Part shown: positions 35,263 to 43,012 of the stretch, one piece after another | Position numbering within the stretch: position 1 is the first letter of the stretch | Layout: every line of letters starts with the position of its first letter | Source of the DNA: Mediannikoviicoccus sp037890055 | GTDB taxonomy: Bacteria; Bacillota; Clostridia; Tissierellales; Peptoniphilaceae | DNA: 45,019 nt | Reading direction: 5' to 3' (one strand) | NCBI GenBank assembly: GCA_037890055.1 | Contig: JBBKBD010000015.1 | The notes under the pieces: generated by a model | Database searches by the model: none | What the model was told of the DNA's origin: nothing | The model's input: the letters and a program-made list of their open reading frames with translations, nothing else | Translations under genes and position numbers: made by a program

Positions 35263-36129
35263 ATGACAAATCTAAATATTAACTGGTACCCTGGCCATAT
35301 GAAAAAGACCATGGACAATATAAAATCTTCCTTAAAACTTGTGGATGTGGTTTTAGAGATAGTTGACGCAAGAATACCAATAGCGTCAAGAAATCCACTT
35401 CTTGATGAAGTGTTAGGAGATAAGCCAAGGGTTGTGCTTTTAAATAAAATGGATTTGGCGAATGAAGCCATGAATAAGAAATGGCTGGAATATTTTAAAG
35501 CAAAGGGATATGAAGCGATTTTAATCGACTCTGTTAAAGGCACTAACTTAAATAAAATTGAAAGCACTTCCAGGGCTCTTCTAACAGAAAAATTCAAAAA
35601 GCTTGAAGAAAAAAACTTAAATTTAAAAAGAGTTAGGGCTATGATAGTTGGTATTCCAAATGTAGGTAAGTCCACACTGATAAATAGAATTGCCAATAGA
35701 AGATCTGCAAAGGTTGGAAACAGGCCTGGAGTTACAAGACAAAACCAGTGGATAAAAACTGGGAAGGACTTTGAACTATTAGATACGCCGGGAGTTTTGT
35801 GGCCAAAGTTTGAAAGTGAAGAGATTGGATTAGACCTTGCTTTCACTGGCGCCATAAAAGATGAGATTATGGACACAGAGACCCTTGCATTTAAACTTAT
35901 TGAAAAACTAAACCACATAGATAAAGGTATTATTGAAACAAGATACAAAATTGAAACAGAAGGGCTAAGCACATTAGAAATTATGGAAGCCATAGGACAA
36001 AAGAGGGGCTGCTTAATTAGAGGTGGAGACTTTGACTATGAAAAAATTTCAAATATAGTTCTTGATGAGTTTAGAAAGGGAGTCTTAGGTAGGATAACCC
36101 TTGAAGGGCCAGATGATTACAATGGATAA
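35263..36129 (+). CDS. rbgA: Ribosome biogenesis GTPase RbgA (YlqF)
   Basis: A 288-residue circularly permuted GTPase needed for late 50S assembly. The G4 motif LLNKMDLA comes first, then G1 GIPNVGKSTLINR and G3 DTPGVLWPK; INWYPGHMKK at the start is the L6-linked helix region. AGGAGG precedes the ATG at 35263. Overlaps rnhB. Confidence 0.96.
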   Translation: MTNLNINWYPGHMKKTMDNIKSSLKLVDVVLEIVDARIPIASRNPLLDEVLGDKPRVVLLNKMDLANEAMNKKWLEYFKAKGYEAILIDSVKGTNLNKIESTSRALLTEKFKKLEEKNLNLKRVRAMIVGIPNVGKSTLINRIANRRSAKVGNRPGVTRQNQWIKTGKDFELLDTPGVLWPKFESEEIGLDLAFTGAIKDEIMDTETLAFKLIEKLNHIDKGIIETRYKIETEGLSTLEIMEAIGQKRGCLIRGGDFDYEKISNIVLDEFRKGVLGRITLEGPDDYNG

Positions 36130-36730
36130 TGATATTTTAAAAGAATATTCAGGGAAGTTAATCTGTGGTGTTGACGAAGTGGGAAGAGGGCCACTTGCAG
36201 GTCCCGTAGTAGCCTGCGCCGTTATTATGGAAGGTGAACACATAGAGGGAGTTAAGGACTCAAAAAAACTTTCCGCAAAGAAAAGAGAAATTTTAAATAA
36301 AGAGATAATTGAAAAGGCAAAGGCCATTGGCATTGGAGTAATCGACGAAAAGGTTATTGATGAAATAAATATTAAACAGGCCACAAGGCTTGCAATGAAA
36401 ATAGCTGTGGAAGACTTAAAGGACAAGCAGGGGAGAGTAGTTCGTCCAGATGTTGTTATGATTGATGCGGAACATATTGATATAGACATTGAACAGGTTT
36501 CGCTTATTAAAGGTGACGAGCTAGTATATGAAATATCATGTGCATCAATTGTGGCAAAGGTATTAAGGGACTCATACTTTATAGAGCTTGACGAAAAATA
36601 TCCTGGATATGATTTTTTAAACAACAAGGGATATGGAACAAAGAAACACAGGGAGGCGCTATTAGAACTTGGTCCAACTCCTATTCACAGAAAGACCTTT
36701 TTAAAGAAGATACTTGGAGCAAAAAAATGA
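36113..36730 (+). CDS. rnhB: Ribonuclease HII
   Basis: A 205-residue RNase HII that removes single ribonucleotides and RNA primers from DNA. CGVDEVGRGPLAGPV holds the first acidic pair, DSKKLSAKKR follows, and VVMIDAEHIDID, then CASIVAKVLRD complete the site. The ATG at 36113 has GAAGG 6 bases upstream and overlaps rbgA by 17 bases; an in-frame ATG at 36122 is an alternative. Overlaps the next gene by 4 bases. Confidence 0.96.
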   Translation: MITMDNDILKEYSGKLICGVDEVGRGPLAGPVVACAVIMEGEHIEGVKDSKKLSAKKREILNKEIIEKAKAIGIGVIDEKVIDEINIKQATRLAMKIAVEDLKDKQGRVVRPDVVMIDAEHIDIDIEQVSLIKGDELVYEISCASIVAKVLRDSYFIELDEKYPGYDFLNNKGYGTKKHREALLELGPTPIHRKTFLKKILGAKK

Positions 36731-37074
36731 CAACTAAAGACATTGGTAGTAGAGGTGAAACCCTAGCAAAGGAATACCTGGAGAAAAAGGGGTATAATTT
36801 TGTGGAGAGAAACTATTCCTGGGGCCTTGGAGAGATCGATTTAATCATGCATCATGAAGAAACGCTAGTTTTTGTAGAAGTTAAGCTTAGAAAAAATGAT
36901 GACTTTGGAAGGCCAAGGGACTTTGTAACTCCATTAAAGCAAGACAGGATAATAAAAACTGCACAAAATTATATTGCAATTAATGAACTATATAATTATC
37001 AACCAAGGTTTGATGTGGTTGAAATTTTGACAGAAGATAATTATATTGAACATATTGAAAATGCATTTCCATAA
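36727..37074 (+). CDS. YraN/UPF0102 family nuclease-fold protein
   Basis: A 115-residue UPF0102 protein: GSRGETLAKEYLEKKGYNF then GEIDLIMHHEETLVFVEVKLRK, a PD-(D/E)XK-like core with E-D-ExK in order. The role is uncertain; homologues lie beside rnhB or DNA-processing genes and may process branched or damaged DNA. Overlaps rnhB by 4 bases. Confidence 0.93.
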   Translation: MTTKDIGSRGETLAKEYLEKKGYNFVERNYSWGLGEIDLIMHHEETLVFVEVKLRKNDDFGRPRDFVTPLKQDRIIKTAQNYIAINELYNYQPRFDVVEILTEDNYIEHIENAFP

Positions 37075-37083
37075 GGAGGATCT

Positions 37084-37575
37084 ATGTTTAAAGTTGGAGT
37101 TTTAACGATTTCAGATAAGGCATCTAGAAATGAAAGAGTAGATGAGAGCGGCAAGGTAATAGAAAATATTGTAGAAAACTTTGGTTATGAAGTGAACTAC
37201 TACAACATCATTCCCGATGAAACAAAGGACATAAAGTCAGAACTAATAAAATGTTGTGACCAATTAAAATGTGATTTGGTTTTAACTACGGGAGGTACGG
37301 GATTTTCAAAAAGAGATGTAACACCGGAAGCGACCCTTGAAGTTATGACTAGAAACGCTTTTGGAATAAGCGAAGCCATAAGAGCCTACTCCATGACCAT
37401 AACTAAAAGGGCTATGCTGTCTAGGGCGGTTTCTGTAATTAGAAACGAAACACTAATTGTAAACCTACCTGGCAGTCCAAAGGCAGTCAAAGAGTCATTG
37501 GAATATATAATTAAGGATTTGGATCATGGCCTTAAAATTCTTAAGGGCGTGGATTCTGAATGTGGGGGAAAATAA
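37084..37575 (+). CDS. MogA/MoaB family molybdopterin-type protein
   Basis: A 163-residue protein with the MoaB/MogA fold: FKVGVLTISDKASR at the start, VLTTGGTGFSKRDVTPEA in the middle and NETLIVNLPGSPKAVKESL near the end. MogA adenylylates molybdopterin. No other molybdenum-cofactor gene is in the window, so it might do another nucleotide-transfer job. GGAGG precedes the ATG. Confidence 0.92.
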   Translation: MFKVGVLTISDKASRNERVDESGKVIENIVENFGYEVNYYNIIPDETKDIKSELIKCCDQLKCDLVLTTGGTGFSKRDVTPEATLEVMTRNAFGISEAIRAYSMTITKRAMLSRAVSVIRNETLIVNLPGSPKAVKESLEYIIKDLDHGLKILKGVDSECGGK

Positions 37576-37587
37576 TACCTATATTAA

Positions 37588-37616
37588 TTGTACCTATTCT
37601 ATTAAGGTGTTATAAT
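37588..37616 (+). promoter_or_regulatory. efp promoter
   Basis: TTGTAC (37588-37593) and TATAAT (37611-37616) are 17 bases apart, 33 bases before the efp ATG. Confidence 0.75.
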
Positions 37617-37648
37617 AAGAATAGAATTTAAAAACGGGAGGAATATTT

Positions 37649-38206
37649 ATGATTTCAGCTGGAGATTTTAGAAAGGGAACAACTTTTGAAATGGACGGTG
37701 ACGTTTGGCAAATAGTTGACTTTCAACACGTAAAACCGGGTAAAGGGGCAGCATTTGTTAGAACAAAGATTAGATCCGTCATGACCGGCGCTAACAAGGA
37801 TACAACTTTTAACCCGTCAGAAAAATTCCAGGAAGCCAGAATTGAAACTAAAGAGATGCAATATCTTTACAATGATGGCAACCTATACTACTTTATGGAT
37901 TCACAAACATATGAACAAATTCCAATTGAAAGGGACGCAGTGGAAGATGCAATGCAATATATAAAAGAAAATGACAATGCAACCATTAAGTTCTATCAAG
38001 GGAAACCTTTTAACGTTGCACCACCTAACTTTGTAGAGTTAGTTGTAACAGAAACTGAACCAGGAGTTAGAGGAGATACCGCAACAGGAGCAAACAAACC
38101 TGCAACTGTTGAAACAGGCGCAACTGTTCAAGTGCCTTTATTCATCAACGAAGGTGATGTTATAAAGATAGATACAAGAAGCAACGAGTACTTATCAAGA
38201 GTATAG
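37649..38206 (+). CDS. efp: Elongation factor P
   Basis: A 185-residue EF-P that rescues ribosomes stalled at proline runs. DFRKGTTFEMDGDVWQI begins domain I; the loop HVKPGKGAAFVR carries the lysine that is modified in many bacteria; the other two OB-type domains end with KIDTRSNEYLSRV. GGGAGG precedes the ATG. No modification enzyme is in the window. Confidence 0.97.
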   Translation: MISAGDFRKGTTFEMDGDVWQIVDFQHVKPGKGAAFVRTKIRSVMTGANKDTTFNPSEKFQEARIETKEMQYLYNDGNLYYFMDSQTYEQIPIERDAVEDAMQYIKENDNATIKFYQGKPFNVAPPNFVELVVTETEPGVRGDTATGANKPATVETGATVQVPLFINEGDVIKIDTRSNEYLSRV

Positions 38207-38217
38207 GGAGGTAGAAT

Positions 38218-38529
38218 ATGAGAGATCTATATGAAAATATTGCTTACTTAAGAGGACTAGCTGAAGGAATTTCAGTAGAAGAGGAATCTAAAGAAGGGAA
38301 ACTATTAGTTGGTATCATCGATGTTTTAGAAGATTTAACTGCTGAAGTTGAAGACTTATGCTATGACTTTGATGATGTGGAAGAGTATTTAACCTTCCTG
38401 GATGATGATTTAACTGACGTTGAAGAAGTTGTTTTTGATTTCGATGAAGATTATTTCGATTTTGATGACGACTTTGACTATGAAGAATTTCTAGAAGATG
38501 AAGATCTAGAAGACGAAGATGAAGAATAA
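38218..38529 (+). CDS. CD1247-type acidic protein
   Basis: A 103-residue protein of the CD1247-domain family: DLYENIAYLRGLAEGISVEEESKEGKL is a helix pair of the family type (first twenty residues cited: DLYENIAYLRGLAEGISVEE), and the rest is a run of Asp/Glu with Phe and Tyr repeats such as DFDDDFDYEEF. Function unknown; a protein-interaction or RNA polymerase-linked role is a guess. Follows efp by 11 bases. Confidence 0.85.
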   Translation: MRDLYENIAYLRGLAEGISVEEESKEGKLLVGIIDVLEDLTAEVEDLCYDFDDVEEYLTFLDDDLTDVEEVVFDFDEDYFDFDDDFDYEEFLEDEDLEDEDEE

Positions 38530-38534
38530 GATTA

Positions 38535-38570
38535 TTAAAATCTCCTGCGTTGGTGGGAGATTTTAAATTT
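38535..38570 (+). terminator. Terminator after the efp unit
   Basis: TTAAAATCTCC and GGAGATTTTAA form an 11-bp stem followed by a short T run. Confidence 0.75.
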
Positions 38571-38601
38571 AATCAAACAACGCTAAAAATAGCAGTTTTA
38601 A

Positions 38602-38630
38602 TTGACATGACATGTAAATTATGGTAAAGT
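38602..38630 (+). promoter_or_regulatory. Promoter of rpmG-secE-nusG
   Basis: TTGACA (38602-38607) and TAAAGT (38625-38630) are 17 bases apart, 44 bases before the rpmG ATG. Confidence 0.7.
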
Positions 38631-38674
38631 ATTTGGGTATGGATATTCCATAAATCTAACATGGAGGTGTGCTA

Positions 38675-38824
38675 ATGAGAGATTCTATAACTTTAGAATG
38701 TACTGAATGTAAGAACAGAAACTATACAAGTTCAAAGAATAAGAAAAATACTACTGATAGAGTTGAACTTAAAAAGTATTGCAAATTCTGTAAGAAACAT
38801 ACTCCGCATAAGGAAACGAGATAA
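38675..38824 (+). CDS. rpmG: Ribosomal protein L33
   Basis: A 49-residue bL33 with all four zinc-binding cysteines (CTEC ... CKFC), so the C+ type that needs zinc. RVELKKYCKFCKKHTPHKETR is the typical end. ATGGAGG precedes the ATG. First gene of the classical rpmG-secE-nusG unit. Confidence 0.95.
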   Translation: MRDSITLECTECKNRNYTSSKNKKNTTDRVELKKYCKFCKKHTPHKETR

Positions 38825-38844
38825 GTCAGTATTGGAGGGTTTAA

Positions 38845-39039
38845 ATGGCTCAAAAAAATATGGGTAAAAAGACATTTACCAAAGGTGTAGCCGCTGAATG
38901 GAAAAAGATTATATGGCCAACACCAAAGGAAGTTTTAAACTATGCAATTGTAGTGGTTCTTATATCACTGGCAGTAGCGCTTATAGTTTTCGGTCTAGAC
39001 TCACTTTTCCATTTTCTATTTAGTTTAATTATTAAGTAG
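38845..39039 (+). CDS. secE: Preprotein translocase subunit SecE
   Basis: A 64-residue single-membrane SecE: EWKKIIWPTPKEVLNYAIVV, then one hydrophobic helix and a short tail. SecE clamps the two halves of SecY. GGAGG precedes the ATG. Confidence 0.96.
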   Translation: MAQKNMGKKTFTKGVAAEWKKIIWPTPKEVLNYAIVVVLISLAVALIVFGLDSLFHFLFSLIIK

Positions 39040-39063
39040 TAGGACTATAAAGGGGGAAATGAA

Positions 39064-39615
39064 ATGACCGATGAAAACAAAACCTTTAGCGAAAGAGAAA
39101 AAGACGCTAAATGGTATGTTGTACACACTTATTCAGGACATGAAAATAAGGTAAAAGTAAATATTGAAAAGATGGTTGAAAACAGAGGACATATAGACGA
39201 TATCTTCGAGGTAATGGTACCCACAGAAGAATATGTGTCCAAGGTTGGCGGCGTTTCAAAGACAAAAGAGAGAAAACTCTTCCCAGGATATGTTTTCGTT
39301 AAGATGATAATCAATGATGTTTCTTGGTATCTAGTTAGAAATACCAGAGGTGTTACGGGATTTGTAGGCCCAGGTTCAAAGCCAGTACCATTGACAGCAA
39401 GAGAAATGAAATCCTTCGGAGTTGGTTCTGCTCCAGTAGTAGATATTGACGTAGAAGTAGGAGATAGTATTAGAATTATCTCAGATGCTTTTGAAGGTGT
39501 TATAGGTACTGTTGAAGAAGTAAATAAAGAAAAGAAAAAAGTAAAAGCACTAGTTTCTATATTTGGTAGAGACACTTCAGTTGAAGTAAACTTTTCTGAT
39601 ATTGAAAAAATTTAA
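39064..39615 (+). CDS. nusG: Transcription factor NusG
   Basis: A 183-residue NusG. KWYVVHTYSGHENKVK begins the NGN domain, FPGYVFVKM lies at the RNA polymerase contact, and VGDSIRIISDAFEGVIGTV is the KOW domain near the C-terminus. It controls pausing and can couple to ribosomes. Precedes rplK by 88 bases holding an L1-type leader. Confidence 0.97.
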   Translation: MTDENKTFSEREKDAKWYVVHTYSGHENKVKVNIEKMVENRGHIDDIFEVMVPTEEYVSKVGGVSKTKERKLFPGYVFVKMIINDVSWYLVRNTRGVTGFVGPGSKPVPLTAREMKSFGVGSAPVVDIDVEVGDSIRIISDAFEGVIGTVEEVNKEKKKVKALVSIFGRDTSVEVNFSDIEKI

Positions 39616-39652
39616 TTTGAATATTATGATTTAATCGTTTTTATATATTCCA

Positions 39653-39679
39653 GTGGGAGGGAAAAACCGCTAAAACCAC
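39653..39679 (+). promoter_or_regulatory. L1-binding mRNA site upstream of rplK
   Basis: GTGGGAGGGAAAAACC then GCTAAAACCAC resembles the 23S rRNA L1 stalk, whose base has GTGGGAGG on one strand and AAATACCAC on the other. L1 represses its own operon in other bacteria by binding such a mimic. Confidence 0.65.
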
Positions 39680-39703
39680 ATTAGTTAATTTAGGAGGACT
39701 AAA

Positions 39704-40129
39704 ATGGCAAAAAAAGTACAAGCAATTGTTAAATTACAAATTCCAGCCGGTAAAGCAACTCCGGCACCACCAGTAGGTACTGCACTAGGACCTCACGGTG
39801 TTAATATAATGCAGTTCACAAAAGAGTTTAATGCAAAAACTCAAGATCAAATGGGAATGATTATCCCGGTTGTTTTGACTGTATACCAAGACAGATCATT
39901 CACTTTTATAACAAAGACTCCACCAGTTCCAGTTTTAATCAAAAAGGAATTAGGATTAAACAAGGCATCAGGTGTGCCTAACAAGGACAAGGTAGGAACT
40001 TTGACAAAAGCACAAGTTGAAAAGATAGCTGAAATAAAGAGACCTGATATCAATGCTGGTTCACTAGAAGCTGCAATGAGCATGGTTGCAGGTACAGCAA
40101 GAAGTATGGGTATCACCGTAGAAGATTAG
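39704..40129 (+). CDS. rplK: Ribosomal protein L11
   Basis: A 141-residue uL11: KVQAIVKLQIPAGKATPAPPVG at the N-terminus (first twenty: KVQAIVKLQIPAGKATPAPP), the FNAKTQDQMG segment, and the rRNA-binding C-terminal domain with GSLEAAMSMVAGTARSMGI. GGAGG precedes the ATG. Confidence 0.97.
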   Translation: MAKKVQAIVKLQIPAGKATPAPPVGTALGPHGVNIMQFTKEFNAKTQDQMGMIIPVVLTVYQDRSFTFITKTPPVPVLIKKELGLNKASGVPNKDKVGTLTKAQVEKIAEIKRPDINAGSLEAAMSMVAGTARSMGITVED

Positions 40130-40155
40130 TGGGAGAAAAAATTCGTTAATACCAC
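40129..40155 (+). promoter_or_regulatory. Second L1-type site between rplK and rplA
   Basis: GTGGGAGAAAAAATTC then GTTAATACCAC repeats the pattern found before rplK and begins on the last base of the rplK stop codon. Being right before the rplA Shine-Dalgarno, it could let L1 block its own translation separately. Confidence 0.6.
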
Positions 40156-40168
40156 AAGGAGGTTTAAT

Positions 40169-40876
40169 ATGGCAAAAAGAGGTAAAAGATATCAAGAGGT
40201 ATCAAAATTAGTAGATAGAACTAAATTATATGATACTTCAGAAGGAATAGAATTATTATTAAATACTGCAAAGGCAAAATTTGATGAAACTGTTGAGCTT
40301 CACGTTAAGCTTGGAGTTGACTCAAGACATGCAGACCAACAAGTTAGAGGAGCAATAGTTCTTCCTCATGGTACAGGTAAAGAAGTTAAGGTTTTGGTTT
40401 TCGCTAAGGGAGCAAAGGCTGAAGAAGCTGAAGCTGCTGGAGCAGACTATGTTGGTGGAGACGAACTAGCTGACAAGATTAAAAACGAAAACTGGTTTGA
40501 CTTTGACGTTGCTGTTGCAACACCTGACATGATGGGTGTTGTAGGTAAGATTGGTAGAATCCTTGGACCTAAGGGACTTATGCCAAACCCTAAATCAGGA
40601 ACAGTTACATTTGATGTAGAAGCTGCTATTAAAGACATTAAAGCAGGTAAGGTTGAGTATAGAACTGAAAAAGCTAACATAGTTCATACACCAATCGGAA
40701 AAGTATCTTTCGGTAAAGAAAAGATAGAAGACAACTTAGACGCTTTAATGGACGCTATTATAAAGGCAAAACCAGCTTCATCAAAAGGTAAATACCTAAG
40801 ATCAATTTCCATTTCATCTACAATGGGACCTGGAATTTCATTAAATCCAGCTGACTTTGTTAATAGAAGCAAATAG
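40169..40876 (+). CDS. rplA: Ribosomal protein L1
   Basis: A 235-residue uL1. GKRYQEVSKLVDRTKLYD at the start, DSRHADQQVRGAIVLPHGTG, and GRILGPKGLMPNPKSGT in the rRNA-binding part. AGGAGG precedes the ATG. A terminator follows at once, so rplJ and rplL, which usually come next, are not in this unit. Confidence 0.97.
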   Translation: MAKRGKRYQEVSKLVDRTKLYDTSEGIELLLNTAKAKFDETVELHVKLGVDSRHADQQVRGAIVLPHGTGKEVKVLVFAKGAKAEEAEAAGADYVGGDELADKIKNENWFDFDVAVATPDMMGVVGKIGRILGPKGLMPNPKSGTVTFDVEAAIKDIKAGKVEYRTEKANIVHTPIGKVSFGKEKIEDNLDALMDAIIKAKPASSKGKYLRSISISSTMGPGISLNPADFVNRSK

Positions 40877-40883
40877 ATAACAT

Positions 40884-40933
40884 AACCCTTAATATTTGAT
40901 TATTATAACCATATCGAATATTGAGGGTTTTTT
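40884..40933 (+). terminator. Terminator after rplA
   Basis: AACCCTTAATATTTGAT pairs with ATCGAATATTGAGGGTT over about 15 bp with G-T pairs, followed by six T. Confidence 0.85.
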
Positions 40934-40957
40934 AGTATTAAATAAATGGAGGGCTAT

Positions 40958-41584
40958 ATGTTTATTACATTTGAAGGTCCTGACGGATGTGGCAAGTCAA
41001 CTATATTAAAAGAAGTTTATGAAAAGTTAATTGACCTAGATATTCCCGTAATTAAAACCAGGGAGCCTGGTGGCACTAGAATTTCTGAAGAACTTCGAAA
41101 TATTATTTTAGATGAGAACAACAGAGAGCTTACGGCTGTGACAGAAAGTTTGCTTATGGCAGCTTCAAGAAGCCAACATGTGGAGGAACTTATTATACCT
41201 GCCATAAATGAAAACAAGATAGTTTTATGTGACAGATTTGTAATATCAAGTCTTGTGTATCAAGGTTATGCTAGAGACTTAGGAATAGATAAAATTCTTA
41301 AACTCAATGAGTTTGCAACACTGGGCACTAAACCTGACATGATTTTATTTTTTGATGTTACTGAAGAAAATCTTTTAAGTCGAAGAAAAAAGAGAAACAC
41401 ATCTGATAGATTAGAAAAAGAAGAACTTAACTTTCACAAAAAGGTCTATAAAGGGTATAATTATATTAAGGAGAAATTTCAAGATGATGAAAATTTTTAT
41501 GTAGTTGATGCAAATAAAGACATTTCAGAAATTACATCATATTGTATTTCTGTTATTTTAGATAATTATAGGAGGAAAAAATGA
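40958..41584 (+). CDS. tmk: Thymidylate kinase
   Basis: A 208-residue dTMP kinase. P-loop FEGPDGCGKST, REPGGTRISEELR near residue 37, and CDRFVISSLVYQG near residue 92 are diagnostic. GGAGGG precedes the ATG at 40958. Overlaps darA by 4 bases, the usual tmk-darA-holB order of Firmicutes. Confidence 0.97.
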   Translation: MFITFEGPDGCGKSTILKEVYEKLIDLDIPVIKTREPGGTRISEELRNIILDENNRELTAVTESLLMAASRSQHVEELIIPAINENKIVLCDRFVISSLVYQGYARDLGIDKILKLNEFATLGTKPDMILFFDVTEENLLSRRKKRNTSDRLEKEELNFHKKVYKGYNYIKEKFQDDENFYVVDANKDISEITSYCISVILDNYRRKK

Positions 41585-41907
41585 AACTTATAGTAGCAAT
41601 TGTACAAGATCAAGACCTTTATTTACTTAGAGAGGACTTGGCTAAAAAAGATTTCAGAATGACAAAACTGTCTTCATCAGGTGGTTTTTTAAAGATAGGG
41701 AACTCAACTCTTTTAATTGGTGTGGAAGATGAAAGGCTTGATGAGTGTTTACAAATAATAGAGGAAGATTGCAAATCAAGACAAGCAGACTCATCACTTT
41801 TAAACATTTCTGCTCCAGTTGATTCATTTATTCCATATCCTGTAGAAGTAACTATAGGTGGGGCAACGGTATTTGTAATCGATGTTGATAAATATTTTAG
41901 ATTTTAG
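41581..41907 (+). CDS. darA: Cyclic-di-AMP receptor, PII-like (DarA/PstA)
   Basis: A 108-residue PII-like protein: KLIVAIVQDQDLYLLREDL, then LSSSGGFLKIGNSTLLIGVEDERLD, the nucleotide-binding strand-loop, and a terminal IGGATVFVIDVDKYFRF. DarA trimers bind c-di-AMP and adjust unknown targets. AGGAGG precedes the ATG. Full length for the family. Confidence 0.93.
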   Translation: MKLIVAIVQDQDLYLLREDLAKKDFRMTKLSSSGGFLKIGNSTLLIGVEDERLDECLQIIEEDCKSRQADSSLLNISAPVDSFIPYPVEVTIGGATVFVIDVDKYFRF

Positions 41908-41915
41908 GTGATTTA

Positions 41916-42194
41916 ATGAAACTGATGATTGCAATTGTCGAAGACGACATTGCTCATGATATTATAAAGATGCTAGCAATTGGCAAAGTGAGATGTACAA
42001 AACTTTCATCTACAGGAGGAGCTCTTCGAAAGGGTAACACAACCTTGATGATAGGTTATGAAGAGGATATGGAAGATGAAATTTTAGATCTTATGGATGA
42101 TATGAGTAAAAACAGACTTAGGGATCCAGATGATGATACTTCTTACAATATAAATATATTTGTGCTAGACTTGGAAAGTATGAAAAGAGTTTAA
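41916..42194 (+). CDS. Second PII-like c-di-AMP-receptor paralogue, short form
   Basis: A 92-residue paralogue of the preceding gene: KLMIAIVEDDIAHDIIKML, LSSTGGALRKGNTTLMIGYEEDMED. It lacks about 16 residues in the loop between the strand after the helix and the last strand, and ends INIFVLDLESMKRV. The TGG box is kept, but the loss shortens the B/T-loop region, so ligand binding may differ. Starts 9 bases after darA. Confidence 0.85.
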   Translation: MKLMIAIVEDDIAHDIIKMLAIGKVRCTKLSSTGGALRKGNTTLMIGYEEDMEDEILDLMDDMSKNRLRDPDDDTSYNINIFVLDLESMKRV

Positions 42195-42196
42195 TC

Positions 42197-43012
42197 GTGT
42201 TAAATAGAGTACTGGATGCACAAATAAAAAACAATAATTTGAGTCACGCTTATATTTTTCAATCTTATGATGAAGGGCTATTAGAAAAAAATACGATAAA
42301 GTTTATTAAAGAAGTCTTTAAAGAAGAATCCAACAATAAAAACTTAAGTGATTACTATAGTCCAGACTTATTGAGAGTGAAGCCAGATGGGAATGTGATT
42401 AGGATTGCATCAATTAGAGATGCTATTAAATTCTTAAACACAGCTCCCACGGTAAAAGAGCGAAAAATTATATTAATAGAAGAAGCTCACAAATTTAATA
42501 AGGAGTCTGCCAATGCACTACTAAAAGTGCTGGAGGAGCCACCAAGCTACGCTCTATTTATTCTTCAGACAAATAATGAGATGGCAATTATTGAAACCCT
42601 TTATTCAAGATGTCAAATTATAAATTTCTTTTTTAGTGAAACTGAAAAACTTGCTTCATGGAAAGAAATAAACGATATACTGATTAGGTGTTTTAAAAGG
42701 GACATCTTAGTAATGTTTGACGAAAAGGAGTATTTAAATAGCTTAAAACTTGAGCAAGATAAACTATACAACTATGTTTACAGTTTTTTTTATGACTTAT
42801 ACCTGTATAAAACAGAAAATAAAAAGAACTTAGACCTAATAATTCCAAATAACATTTCCATATACAAAAATGTTTCGAACTTCAATCGTGAAAATATATA
42901 TTTAATTCTCGATAAAATAGTGGAGATTTGGGATAATTTTAAAACTAATGTTAATTTTCAGCTTTCATATGAGAAGCTTTTACTATATATAATGGAGGAA
43001 CAAAATGGTTAA
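42197..43012 (+). CDS. holB: DNA polymerase III delta' subunit
   Basis: A 271-residue HolB of the clamp loader. The N-terminal HAYIF motif, IILIEEAHKFNKESANALLKVLEEPP (Walker B-like, cited in two parts: IILIEEAHKFN and ANALLKVLEEPP), and the SRC finger in LYSRCQII are present. Walker A is lost (SYDEGLLEKNTI), as usual in delta', and the zinc-binding cysteines are absent. The GTG at 42197 starts right after the paralogue, with ATCG in between and no clear Shine-Dalgarno. Overlaps ricT by 8 bases. Confidence 0.92.
   Translation: MLNRVLDAQIKNNNLSHAYIFQSYDEGLLEKNTIKFIKEVFKEESNNKNLSDYYSPDLLRVKPDGNVIRIASIRDAIKFLNTAPTVKERKIILIEEAHKFNKESANALLKVLEEPPSYALFILQTNNEMAIIETLYSRCQIINFFFSETEKLASWKEINDILIRCFKRDILVMFDEKEYLNSLKLEQDKLYNYVYSFFYDLYLYKTENKKNLDLIIPNNISIYKNVSNFNRENIYLILDKIVEIWDNFKTNVNFQLSYEKLLLYIMEEQNG

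Noticed and set aside
35187..35993. 268-codon minus-strand frame opposite rbgA
   Set aside because: Shadow of a strongly conserved gene; low-complexity Ser/Phe/Leu content and no start signals.
39129..39575. 148-codon minus-strand frame opposite nusG
   Set aside because: Shadow of nusG with Ser/Thr/Pro-rich composition and no ribosome binding site.
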